From JACVRW01 sp034664005 (GTDB taxonomy: Bacteria > Actinomycetota > Thermoleophilia > Solirubrobacterales > Thermoleophilaceae), in NCBI GenBank assembly GCA_034664005.1, contig JAXDIL010000118.1, forward strand, positions 1 through 64,000: a stretch of 64,000 nt of DNA, in the 5' to 3' direction. The position numbers and the translations under genes are program-made. Below are positions 18,056-25,269 of the stretch, in pieces. Each line of letters begins with the position of its first letter. The stretch's first letter is position 1. A model generated the notes under the pieces. That model saw only the letters and a list, made by a program, of their open reading frames with translations. It was not told the DNA's origin and made no database searches.

Positions 18056-18657
18056 GCGGAGTTCGGCTCGGCGCTGCCGTCCACGTCGACGTCCGGCGGC
18101 CGCTTGCTCGTGTCCACGAAGGCGCAGAAGTAGCGCTGACGGTCGTCGCGCGCCACGCAGGTGCGGAAGAAGTCGTCGCCGAGGCGCACGGTGTTGGCGG
18201 TCTCGAGGTTGCGGATCAGCTCCTGATCGCCGCGCTCGAGGATCAGCGCGCGGAACGCCTTCGCGTTGCGCTCGGTCGCCTTGGTCTCGGACACGACGAC
18301 GGGGCGGGCGGCGAGCCCGGCGGCGAGTACGCCGACGACGCTCGCCACCAGCATGGCGGTGCCGATGCGGTCGGAGAGCACCTCGCGCTGCGCGCGCGGC
18401 GGAGCGCCGGGCTCGGCCGTCGGGCGCCGGTGCCACATGCGCCGTGCGAGCCAGGGCGCGACTGCGCCGATCAGCACGAGGTTGCCGAACGTCGCGATCA
18501 GGATCGCGGGGATCAGCCTCACCCCGGTGCCGATCGGTGGCAGCAGGTGGAGGATGAGCCCGTCGAGCAGCGTGACGGAGATGAACGTGGGCCACATCCA
18601 CGCCCCGCGCAGCCGCCAGCGGATGCGGGCGGGCCAGAAGCGCTCGTCTCGATCCAC
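18040..18657 (-). CDS. Predicted membrane protein of unknown function
   Basis: A 205-residue protein with three predicted transmembrane segments (MWPTFISVTLLDGLILHLL, LIPAILIATFGNLVLIGAV and TAMLVASVVGVLAAGLA) followed by a soluble C-terminal domain with two Cys (FFRTCVARDDRQRYFCAF). GTG at 18657 is the start just inside the divergent gap to lipB. The 3' end overlaps the convergent sulfatase-like gene by 16 bases. I do not recognise the family. Confidence 0.65.
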   Translation of the reverse strand: MDRDERFWPARIRWRLRGAWMWPTFISVTLLDGLILHLLPPIGTGVRLIPAILIATFGNLVLIGAVAPWLARRMWHRRPTAEPGAPPRAQREVLSDRIGTAMLVASVVGVLAAGLAARPVVVSETKATERNAKAFRALILERGDQELIRNLETANTVRLGDDFFRTCVARDDRQRYFCAFVDTSKRPPDVDVDGSAEPNSAYRVP

Positions 18658-18682
18658 TGGGGCGGAGAGTAGCCTTCGGCCC

Positions 18683-19363
18683 GTGGTGGATCTCTGGGTG
18701 GCGCAGCTCGGCACGGTGCCGTACGAGGACGGCTTGGAGCTCCAGCGGACGCTGCGCGCCCGGCGCCAGGCCGGCGAGATCCCGGACCTGCTGCTGGTGC
18801 TCGAGCACCCGCCCGTGTACACGAAGGGCAGGCGCACGGAGCCTGGTGACCTGCCGATGGGCGAGGACTGGTACCGCGCCCAGGGGATCGAGGTGTGCGA
18901 CACCGACCGCGGCGGCCGCGTGACCTATCACGGCCCGGGCCAGCTCGTGGCCTACCCCATCATGTCCGTGGAGCGGGTGGCCGACTTCGTCCACACGATG
19001 GAGCGCGCGATCGTCGCCGCGCTCGCGGACGATGGCATCGTCGCCGAGGCGCGCGACACGCCCTTCACCGGCGTCTGGGTCGGCGACTCGAAGATCGGGT
19101 CGATCGGCGTGCGCGTCTCGGGCGGGATCGCGACGCACGGGCTTGCGGTGAACGTGGACAACGACCTCCAGCCGTTCGAGTGGATCGTGCCCTGCGGCAT
19201 CGACCACGTGCGCGTGACGTCCGTCGCGAGGGAAACCGGAAGCGACCGCTCGCTGCCGTGCTTCCGCAAGCGGATGGCGTGGCGCTTCGCCGAGGCGTTC
19301 GGGATGCGCCAGCGGCTCGTGTCGCCACGCCGGATCCTCGAGCGCGAGCTGGTGGCGGCGTGA
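18683..19363 (+). CDS. lipB: Lipoyl(octanoyl) transferase LipB
   Basis: A 226-residue enzyme that moves octanoate from acyl carrier protein to the lipoyl domains of E2 and GcvH proteins in the cytoplasm. The family signature GRVTYHGPGQLVAYP and the active-site Lys (DSKIGSIGVRV) and Cys (WIVPCGI) are present. GTG at 18683 (or 18686) follows ggagag at 18664-18669. Translation is coupled to lipA by a GTGA overlap. It provides the cofactor for the E2 encoded at the left edge of the window. Confidence 0.95.
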   Translation: MVDLWVAQLGTVPYEDGLELQRTLRARRQAGEIPDLLLVLEHPPVYTKGRRTEPGDLPMGEDWYRAQGIEVCDTDRGGRVTYHGPGQLVAYPIMSVERVADFVHTMERAIVAALADDGIVAEARDTPFTGVWVGDSKIGSIGVRVSGGIATHGLAVNVDNDLQPFEWIVPCGIDHVRVTSVARETGSDRSLPCFRKRMAWRFAEAFGMRQRLVSPRRILERELVAA

Positions 19364-20295
19364 GCACACGGTCGCGCTCCAACCCGGGCGGCGCCCGCGT
19401 GCTCGAGCTGATGGGCGAGGTGCGCCCGTTCCGCGAGCGAAAGCCGGCCTGGTTCAAGCGTCCCGCGCCGGGCGGCCCGGCCTACCGCGAGCTGCGCTCG
19501 ATGATCGAGGGCGAGGGCCTCCACACCGTCTGCCAGGAGGCGGCCTGCCCGAACATCGGCGAGTGCTGGGAGCGCGGCACCGCCACCTTCATGATTCTCG
19601 GCGACACCTGCACGCGTCGCTGCGGGTTCTGCAACGTCAAGACGGGCAAGCCGACGCACAACGACCCGCTCGAGCCGCTGCGCGTGGCTCAATCCGTGAA
19701 GAGGATGGGGCTGCGGCACGCGGTGATCACGAGCGTGGACCGCGACGACCTGCCAGACCTGGGAGCCAGCGCGTTCGTGGGTGTGATCCGCTCGATCCGG
19801 CGGCTGGCGCCCGGCTGCAAGGTCGAGGTGCTCACGCCCGACTTCCGCGGTGAGGAGATGCCGCTCGCACGCGTGATCGCCGAGCGCCCCGACGTCTTCA
19901 ACCACAACGTGGAGACGGTGCCGCGGCTCTATCCGCTCGCGCGGCGCGGCTCGCGCTTCCTGCGCTCCTGCCGCGTGCTTCGGAACGCCAAGGAGATGGG
20001 CGGCGACGAGGTCGTCACGAAGTCCGGCCTCATGACCGGGCTCGGGGAGACCAGGGAGGAGCTGCTCGAGACCTTCGGTGTGCTGCGCGAGCACGGCGTC
20101 CAGGTGCTCACCGTGGGCCAGTACCTGCGTCCCACGCGCGAGCACCTGCCCGTCGTGCGCTACTGGCACCCGGACGAGTTCGCGGAGCTGGAGCGCGAGG
20201 CGTACGCGATGGGCTTCGAGTCTGTCGCGGCCGGCCCGCTGGTGCGCTCGAGCTACCACGCCGAGCAGACGCTCGCGCAGGCCTCTTCGGGCTAG
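19360..20295 (+). CDS. lipA: Lipoyl synthase LipA
   Basis: A 311-residue radical SAM enzyme that inserts two sulfur atoms into protein-bound octanoyl groups. It has the auxiliary cluster motif CQEAACPNIGEC, the radical SAM motif CTRRCGFC and the C-terminal RSSYHAE carrying the Ser ligand of the auxiliary cluster. GTG at 19360 overlaps the lipB stop. The stop codon shares the palindromic ctag with the stop of the convergent DUF4395 gene. Confidence 0.97.
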   Translation: MSTRSRSNPGGARVLELMGEVRPFRERKPAWFKRPAPGGPAYRELRSMIEGEGLHTVCQEAACPNIGECWERGTATFMILGDTCTRRCGFCNVKTGKPTHNDPLEPLRVAQSVKRMGLRHAVITSVDRDDLPDLGASAFVGVIRSIRRLAPGCKVEVLTPDFRGEEMPLARVIAERPDVFNHNVETVPRLYPLARRGSRFLRSCRVLRNAKEMGGDEVVTKSGLMTGLGETREELLETFGVLREHGVQVLTVGQYLRPTREHLPVVRYWHPDEFAELEREAYAMGFESVAAGPLVRSSYHAEQTLAQASSG

Positions 20296-20984
20296 GGCGC
20301 CAGCCGCTTCAGAACCGCGCCGTCGGGGCCCACCGCCACGACGGTGGGGACGACGCTCACGCCGTACTTGCGCGCCAGCTCCGGACGCTCCGAGACGTCA
20401 ACGATGGCGTGCGCTTCGTGTCCGGCGGCGAGCCGCCGCTCCCAGTCGCGGCAGTCGGAGCAGAGCGGATGCGTGAATTGGACGATGCCGGGGCCGTCCA
20501 GGCGGACGTCGTCGGGGTCGATGCGCGGCACGTGCTTCGCGGCGACGCCGCGCAGGCGCGCCGTGAGCCGGTAGACCTGGCAGCCCGCGCAGAACCCGGT
20601 GATCGCCGCCAGCAGGGCTAGCGCGGCGACGATCACTGTGAGCGTCCAGCCGACCGCCGGTGCGCCGGCGAGAAACGCGATGGTGGCGGCACCGAGGAAC
20701 GCCACGCCCACCATGTTCGCGAAGCGCGGTGGCCGTGAGTCCTCGATCGGGCCCTCGCCGAAGCGTGGCTGAATCACCTCGAAATAGAGGAGGCAGGGCA
20801 GGCAGTAACGCCGCCCGAGCGTGAGACCGATGGCGAGCTGGGCGGCCAGCACGGCCGGGAGCCACTCGGCTCCCGTCAGGACCGCCACGAGCGACAGGAG
20901 GCCAATCACCGCCTGGTTCGTGCGCGGTGCCCGCGCATCGATCACGTCCGTGTCGTCGTAGGGATGCGCGGACCTGGCCGCCAT
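20292..20984 (-). CDS. DUF4395 membrane protein with C-terminal thioredoxin-like domain
   Basis: A 230-residue protein. Residues about 20-155 form a DUF4395-type membrane domain (NQAVIGLLSLVAVLTGAEWL, RRYCLPCLLYFEVIQPR and ITGFCAGCQVYRL) with paired Cys motifs CLPC and CAGC. The last 75 residues look like a small thioredoxin-like fold with CSDC and a cis-Pro segment VSVVPTVVAV. This suggests a membrane-linked thiol-disulfide role, which is inference. ATG at 20984 is chosen because the longer frame upstream lacks family similarity and runs into the rhomboid leader. Confidence 0.75.
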   Translation of the reverse strand: MAARSAHPYDDTDVIDARAPRTNQAVIGLLSLVAVLTGAEWLPAVLAAQLAIGLTLGRRYCLPCLLYFEVIQPRFGEGPIEDSRPPRFANMVGVAFLGAATIAFLAGAPAVGWTLTVIVAALALLAAITGFCAGCQVYRLTARLRGVAAKHVPRIDPDDVRLDGPGIVQFTHPLCSDCRDWERRLAAGHEAHAIVDVSERPELARKYGVSVVPTVVAVGPDGAVLKRLAP

Positions 20985-21009
20985 TTGGGCATTATGGCCC
21001 GGAGGCAAC

Positions 21010-21726
21010 TTGCTCCCGCTCAAGGACGACATCCCGACCCGGCGCGTCCCGATCGTGACGATCCTGCTGATCGCGATCAACGTGATCGTCTACTTCGTTG
21101 TCGAGCAGGGGCTGTGGGGGCTCGGCGACACCGGGAACGAGCGCGTGCTCGACTACGGCGCCATCCCGGCCGAGATCACCCACCCGGGCACGGACGTGGC
21201 CGGCGACGCGCCCTTCTGGGTCACGATCTTCACGTCGATGTTCCTCCACGGCAGCCTCATCCACCTAGGCGGGAACATGCTGTTCTTCTGGATCTTCGGG
21301 AACAACATCGAGGACTCGATGGGCCGGCTGACGTTCCTCCTCTTCTACGTGCTGGGGGGACTGGCCGCGCTGGGACTCCAGGTAGCGGTCAACCCCGACT
21401 CGGTGGTCCCCACCGTGGGCGCCAGCGGAGCGATCGCCGCCGTGCTGGGCGCCTACGCCCGGCTGTATCCGCGGGCGCGCGTCGTCACGCTGATCTTCAT
21501 CGTCATCTTCGTCACGGTGGTCACTCTGCCCGCGCTGCTCGTACTGGGTGTGTGGATCCTTCTCCAGTTCCTGCCGGCGTTCAGCGAGCCGGTCAGCGCG
21601 AACGGCGGAGGCGTCGCGTATTTCGCGCACATCGGCGGTTTCCTGTTCGGGCTCGCCATGATCCGGCTGTTCGCGAACAACGTGCACGAGGACTACGAGC
21701 GCGCGCACCGTATTCCGGTGTACTGA
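21010..21726 (+). CDS. Rhomboid-family intramembrane serine protease
   Basis: A 238-residue membrane protein with about six or seven helices. The catalytic Ser lies in GASGAIAAVLGAY and the catalytic His in AHIGGFLFG, both in membrane segments. The HGSLIHLGGNMLFFWIFGNN loop is typical of rhomboids. TTG at 21010 is preceded by ggagg (21001-21005). It cleaves transmembrane substrates within the bilayer; no substrate can be inferred here. The stop overlaps the start of the following small gene (TGATG). Confidence 0.92.
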   Translation: MLPLKDDIPTRRVPIVTILLIAINVIVYFVVEQGLWGLGDTGNERVLDYGAIPAEITHPGTDVAGDAPFWVTIFTSMFLHGSLIHLGGNMLFFWIFGNNIEDSMGRLTFLLFYVLGGLAALGLQVAVNPDSVVPTVGASGAIAAVLGAYARLYPRARVVTLIFIVIFVTVVTLPALLVLGVWILLQFLPAFSEPVSANGGGVAYFAHIGGFLFGLAMIRLFANNVHEDYERAHRIPVY

Positions 21727-21905
21727 TGGCACGGACGCTGGTTCTCGGCGCAAGCCTCGCGATCATCTGCCTGCTGGCGTTCCTGACGATCTCGGTCGCG
21801 CTCGAACACGGCATCGACATCCTCGTCGTGGTGTCGCTGGTGGTGCTGGCGCTGCTCGGGATCGGCGTGCTCGGCGCGCTCACCTCGTCGCCGCCGGATG
21901 GCTAG
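21726..21905 (+). CDS. Small two-helix membrane protein of unknown function
   Basis: A 59-residue protein made almost entirely of two hydrophobic segments (LVLGASLAIICLLAFLTISV and IDILVVVSLVVLALLGIGVL). ATG at 21726 overlaps the rhomboid stop, and its own end overlaps the next start by 8 bases, which supports translation as part of the rhomboid-carboxypeptidase transcript. No recognised family. It could be an accessory or regulatory subunit, but nothing in the sequence proves it. Confidence 0.6.
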   Translation: MARTLVLGASLAIICLLAFLTISVALEHGIDILVVVSLVVLALLGIGVLGALTSSPPDG

Positions 21906-22929
21906 GCGCGAGCCTCCTCCGCTCCCAACGCGCGCCGTCCTACACGGCGGCCGCCGGCGCTCGCGCCTGCCGCGCCTGATCGCTCTTATCGCGATCCTGG
22001 CCGCGCCGCTGGTGGTCGCGGCCGCGGCGGTCCTGTCGTTCGGGGATGCCAGCGGCGGCGGAGCCCCGAGCCCGCCGCTCGCGGTCGGGTCGCCGCCCAT
22101 CGCGCCCGCGCCCGAGGCGCCGCGCGAGCCCGCGCCCCTGATCGAGGCCGAGCCGACGCCGGCGGTCCCGCTGTCGGGAGTGGACGCCTTCCACGTACAG
22201 CTGAGGCGCCCGCCTCGCGCCGCGCTCGTGTTCGACGTGAGCACCGGCGAGACGCTCTGGCGCCGGCGCCCGCTGATGGTGCTTCCCATCGCGAGCCTCA
22301 CGAAGATCATGACCGCGCTCCTCACGGTGGAGCGGAGCCACCCGAGCGACCCCGTGCGGATCACGGGCGCCGCGCTCCGCTACAGCGGCTCGGGAATCGG
22401 CCTCCTCCCGCGCGGGAAGCGGGTGCGGCTCGAAACGCTCCTGAACGGCCTCATGATCGTCTCGGGCAACGACGCCGCGATCGCGCTCGCGGTGCACCTG
22501 GCGGGCTCCGAACGGCGCTTCGTGGCGATGATGAACGAGCGTGCGCGGGACTGGGGCCTCGACTGCACGCGGTTCGCCTCCTCGCACGGGCTCGAAGACG
22601 GCAACCGCTCGTGTGCCCGCGACCTCGCGGTGCTCACCCGCCTGGCGATGGCCGAGCCGCGCATCCGCCGGATCGTGCGCCGACGCCAGGTGGACTTCCG
22701 CTTCCCGATCAAGGGTCGCCGCCTCTACCTCTACGGCCACAACCCGCTGATCCGCCTGGGCTACCCGGGCGCGATCGGATTGAAGACCGGCTACACGTAC
22801 GCCGCCGGACGCTGCTTCGTCGGCGTGGCACGCCGCGACGGCCGCACCCTGGCCGTCGTCCTGCTCAACTCACGCGACCCCGCGAAGCACGCCCCAAAGC
22901 TGCTGGACGCCGCCTTCGCGAGCCTTTAG
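21898..22929 (+). CDS. D-alanyl-D-alanine carboxypeptidase (penicillin-binding protein, S11 family)
   Basis: A 343-residue peptidoglycan-trimming enzyme. A transmembrane/signal segment (about residues 26-48) and a Pro/Ala-rich linker precede the S11 catalytic domain, with SxxK at IASLTK (S133, K136), SxN at VSGNDA and KTG at LKTGYTYAAG. It acts outside the membrane, removing terminal D-Ala from pentapeptides. ATG at 21898 overlaps the small gene upstream. The C-terminal amphipathic anchor of classical DacA is absent, so the N-terminal segment probably anchors it. Confidence 0.93.
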   Translation: MARREPPPLPTRAVLHGGRRRSRLPRLIALIAILAAPLVVAAAAVLSFGDASGGGAPSPPLAVGSPPIAPAPEAPREPAPLIEAEPTPAVPLSGVDAFHVQLRRPPRAALVFDVSTGETLWRRRPLMVLPIASLTKIMTALLTVERSHPSDPVRITGAALRYSGSGIGLLPRGKRVRLETLLNGLMIVSGNDAAIALAVHLAGSERRFVAMMNERARDWGLDCTRFASSHGLEDGNRSCARDLAVLTRLAMAEPRIRRIVRRRQVDFRFPIKGRRLYLYGHNPLIRLGYPGAIGLKTGYTYAAGRCFVGVARRDGRTLAVVLLNSRDPAKHAPKLLDAAFASL

Positions 22930-22943
22930 CGCCCGGAATCCGA

Positions 22944-23016
22944 TGGAGCCAGCCGGATTCGAACCGGCGACCTCTTCGGTGCAAGCGAAGCGCTCTACCA
23001 ACTGAGCTATGGCCCC
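22944..23016 (-). tRNA. tRNA-Ala (anticodon TGC)
   Basis: A 73-base cloverleaf on the minus strand beginning GGGGCCATAGCTC and ending GGCTCCA. The D-arm is GCTC/GAGC. The anticodon stem-loop CTTCG-CTTGCAC-CGAAG gives anticodon TGC, and the T-arm is GCCGGTTCGAATCCGGC. CCA is not encoded. It closely resembles tRNA-Ala(CGC) at 27318. Confidence 0.96.
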
Positions 23017-23090
23017 TCGCTCGAAGATGGTAGGGCGGTTGGCGGTGTTTCGGCGGTTGCCGTTTGCGGATACGGGGATACCGAGGCCCT

Positions 23091-24494
23091 ATGGGCGACG
23101 AGGTCACGGACGAGCGCACGCGGGAGGAGGACGAGGCGGCCGACGGGCCGTCCGTTCCTCAGGAGGGCGAGGCCGGACCCCACTCCGGCTCGGGACACGG
23201 GAGCCCCGACAAGTCGGCCAAGAAGACCGAGGAGGAGCCGGCGCCGAGCCGCGCCGAGATCTCGAACTACGAGATCGTCGAGCACGGGTTCGGGATCGCC
23301 GCGGAGCGACTCGAGCTGCCTGACGACATCGCGGCGGTGCTGCGCTCCTCGTATCGCGAGGTCCAGGTCCAGGTGCCCGTCCGGCTCGGCGACGGCAAGA
23401 TCCACGTCTTCTCCGGCTACCGCGTGCAGCACAACGGCGCCCGCGGGCCGTACAAGGGAGGCATCCGCTTCCACCCGGAGGTCGACCTCGACGAGGTGCG
23501 AGCGCTCGCCGAGCTGATGACCTGGAAGACCGCCATCGTAGGCATTCCCTACGGCGGCGCGAAGGGCGGCGTGAACGTCGACCCCACCAAGCTCGAGGCG
23601 AGCGAGGTTCAGGCGGTGGCGCGCTCGTTCATGGACAAGATCGAGAAGGTGCTCGGCCCGCAGCGCGACATCCCCGCGCCCGACGTGGGGACGAACGCGC
23701 AGGTGATGGCCTGGCTGATGGACGAGTACGGAAAGCTCCACGGCCACACGCCGGCCTGCGTGACGGGCAAGCCGATCGCGCTCGAGGGCTCCTTCGGGCG
23801 CGAGGCGGCCACCGGACGAGGCGTCGTCCACGTGTTCAAGGAGGCGGCGCCGGAGGTCGACCTCGACCCGGCCAAGTCCACGTTCGTGGTGCAGGGCTTC
23901 GGCAACGTCGGCTCGTGGGCGGCCCGGCTGATGCAGGAACTGGGCGCGACGATGGTCGGCGTCGCGGACGCCAGCGGGGCCATCTCGAACAGCGACGGCA
24001 TCGACGCCGAGCAGCTCGCCAAGCACGTCCGCGACGGCGGAGGGGTGACGGACTTCGACAGCGGTGCCGACCAGATCGACCCGGACGATCTGGTGGCGCT
24101 CGAGTGCGACGTGTTCATCCCCGCGGCGCTCGGCGGCATGATCCACAGGGACAACGCCGACCGGATGCGGTGCCGGATGATGGTCGAGGGCGCCAACAGC
24201 CCCACCACGCCGAAGGCCGACGAGATCCTCAACGAGAAGGGCGTCTTCATCGTGCCCGACGTGCTCGCCAACGCCGGCGGGGTCGTCGTCTCCTACTTCG
24301 AGTGGGTCCAGAACCTCCAGCACATGCGCTGGCGCGAGGACGAGGTGAACGAGCGGCTCGGCGAGATCATGCGCCGCTCGTTCCGCGAGGTGGCCGACAG
24401 GGCGCACGAAAACGGCACGCCCATGCGGCCCGCCGCCTACGAGCTCGGCATCGAGCGAGTTGTCGAGGCTGCGTCCACTCGCGGCTACATCTAG
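23091..24494 (+). CDS. Glutamate dehydrogenase (Glu/Leu/Phe/Val family)
   Basis: A 467-residue enzyme interconverting glutamate and 2-oxoglutarate plus ammonia. It shows the substrate-binding GPYKGGIRFHPEV and MTWKTAIVGIPYGGAKGG, the catalytic Asp region PAPDVGTNAQVMAW, and the NAD(P)-binding VVQGFGNVGSWAA. The usual enzyme is about 410-430 residues. The extra length is an N-terminal acidic, low-complexity extension of roughly 50 residues before EISNYEIVEHG. ATG at 23091 is preferred over an in-frame TTG at 23064. It lies next to tRNA-Ala and the terminator hairpin at 24627. Confidence 0.93.
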   Translation: MGDEVTDERTREEDEAADGPSVPQEGEAGPHSGSGHGSPDKSAKKTEEEPAPSRAEISNYEIVEHGFGIAAERLELPDDIAAVLRSSYREVQVQVPVRLGDGKIHVFSGYRVQHNGARGPYKGGIRFHPEVDLDEVRALAELMTWKTAIVGIPYGGAKGGVNVDPTKLEASEVQAVARSFMDKIEKVLGPQRDIPAPDVGTNAQVMAWLMDEYGKLHGHTPACVTGKPIALEGSFGREAATGRGVVHVFKEAAPEVDLDPAKSTFVVQGFGNVGSWAARLMQELGATMVGVADASGAISNSDGIDAEQLAKHVRDGGGVTDFDSGADQIDPDDLVALECDVFIPAALGGMIHRDNADRMRCRMMVEGANSPTTPKADEILNEKGVFIVPDVLANAGGVVVSYFEWVQNLQHMRWREDEVNERLGEIMRRSFREVADRAHENGTPMRPAAYELGIERVVEAASTRGYI

Positions 24495-24626
24495 TACCTA
24501 CGTCCACTTCCCCTGACACCTGTCGAGCGGGTCAAAATCGCTATGTAGATCGACCTCCCGATAGCCGAGAAGTGGATTACGACGGCATGGAGGGTTCCGT
24601 CGAACTAAGCGGCACGGGACGCCGCT

Positions 24627-24678
24627 GAGTTGCACCAAGCGGGGGGTCGCCGGGGCGGGCGACTCCCCGCCGCAACTC
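24627..24678. terminator. Long GC-rich hairpin between convergent genes
   Basis: gagttgc (24627-24633) pairs with gcaactc (24672-24678). Inside this, ggtcgcc and the preceding G-run pair with ggcgact and ccccgc, giving a long interrupted stem. It lies between the 3' ends of the glutamate dehydrogenase gene and the minus-strand gene ending at 24680, so it probably terminates transcription in both directions. No long T-run is present. Confidence 0.6.
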
Positions 24679-24679
24679 T

Positions 24680-25258
24680 CTAGTCGAAGTCGAAGTCGCG
24701 CGGCGGCTTCTGCTCGAACCAGAGCCGGTCGTGCTCCGGCGTCTCCTGAAGGAAGTCGGGCGTGTCCTCGAGCACGTCCTCGGACTCCTCGTCCTCGTCA
24801 TCCGGCGCCGGCGCGTCGCCGTGACCCGCCTCCGGGTCGTGGCCGGGCTCGCCGACGGGCTCCTCCTCGGCGAAGGGCTCCAGATCGGGCTCGGGCTCCG
24901 CGGCCGGCGGCGGCTCGACGGGCGGCGGCTCGACGGGCGGCGGTTCCACCGCGATCGGCTCGAGGGGCGGCTCCGGCAGAGCCGTCTCCTCGGCCACGGG
25001 ATGATCGTCGGCCGGTTCGCGGTGCTGCGCGTCCAGCAGAGCGGTCGCGTCCTCCGCGCTAGCGGAGTCGGGCGGCTCGTCGGCCTCGGCCGTCGCGGTC
25101 TGGCCCGCCGCAGGCGCGGGCTCCTCGTGCTGCTGCGCCACCTCGCGCCGAGCGGGGCCGAGCGCCTCGTCCTCCTGGCGCTGGACCTCTTCCGCTGGCA
25201 CGCCGTGCTGGCGCTTCAGCTCGAGATGCTCCCGGATGGCATCGTCGAGTATGCCCAT
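24680..25258 (-). CDS. Acidic proline-rich protein with conserved ends, unknown function
   Basis: A 192-residue protein with an N-terminal helix (MGILDDAIREHLELKRQHG), a long disordered middle rich in Glu, Pro, Ala and Asp with short VEPPP repeats, and a C-terminal segment ending DRLWFEQKPPRDFDFD. Similar short ends flanking a variable acidic linker recur in proteins I associate with Thermoleophilia; that is recollection, not a search. No catalytic motif or signal peptide. It lies 11 bases downstream of the diguanylate cyclase gene on the same strand, so it is probably co-transcribed with it. The two short conserved ends may be docking motifs. Confidence 0.72.
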   Translation of the reverse strand: MGILDDAIREHLELKRQHGVPAEEVQRQEDEALGPARREVAQQHEEPAPAAGQTATAEADEPPDSASAEDATALLDAQHREPADDHPVAEETALPEPPLEPIAVEPPPVEPPPVEPPPAAEPEPDLEPFAEEEPVGEPGHDPEAGHGDAPAPDDEDEESEDVLEDTPDFLQETPEHDRLWFEQKPPRDFDFD

Positions 25259-25269
25259 CGGGCGGAACC

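Noticed and set aside
17162..19369. 735-codon open frame antisense to the sulfatase-like gene and lipB
   Set aside because: No family similarity, composition typical of antisense frames, and it overlaps lipB, whose catalytic residues are clear.
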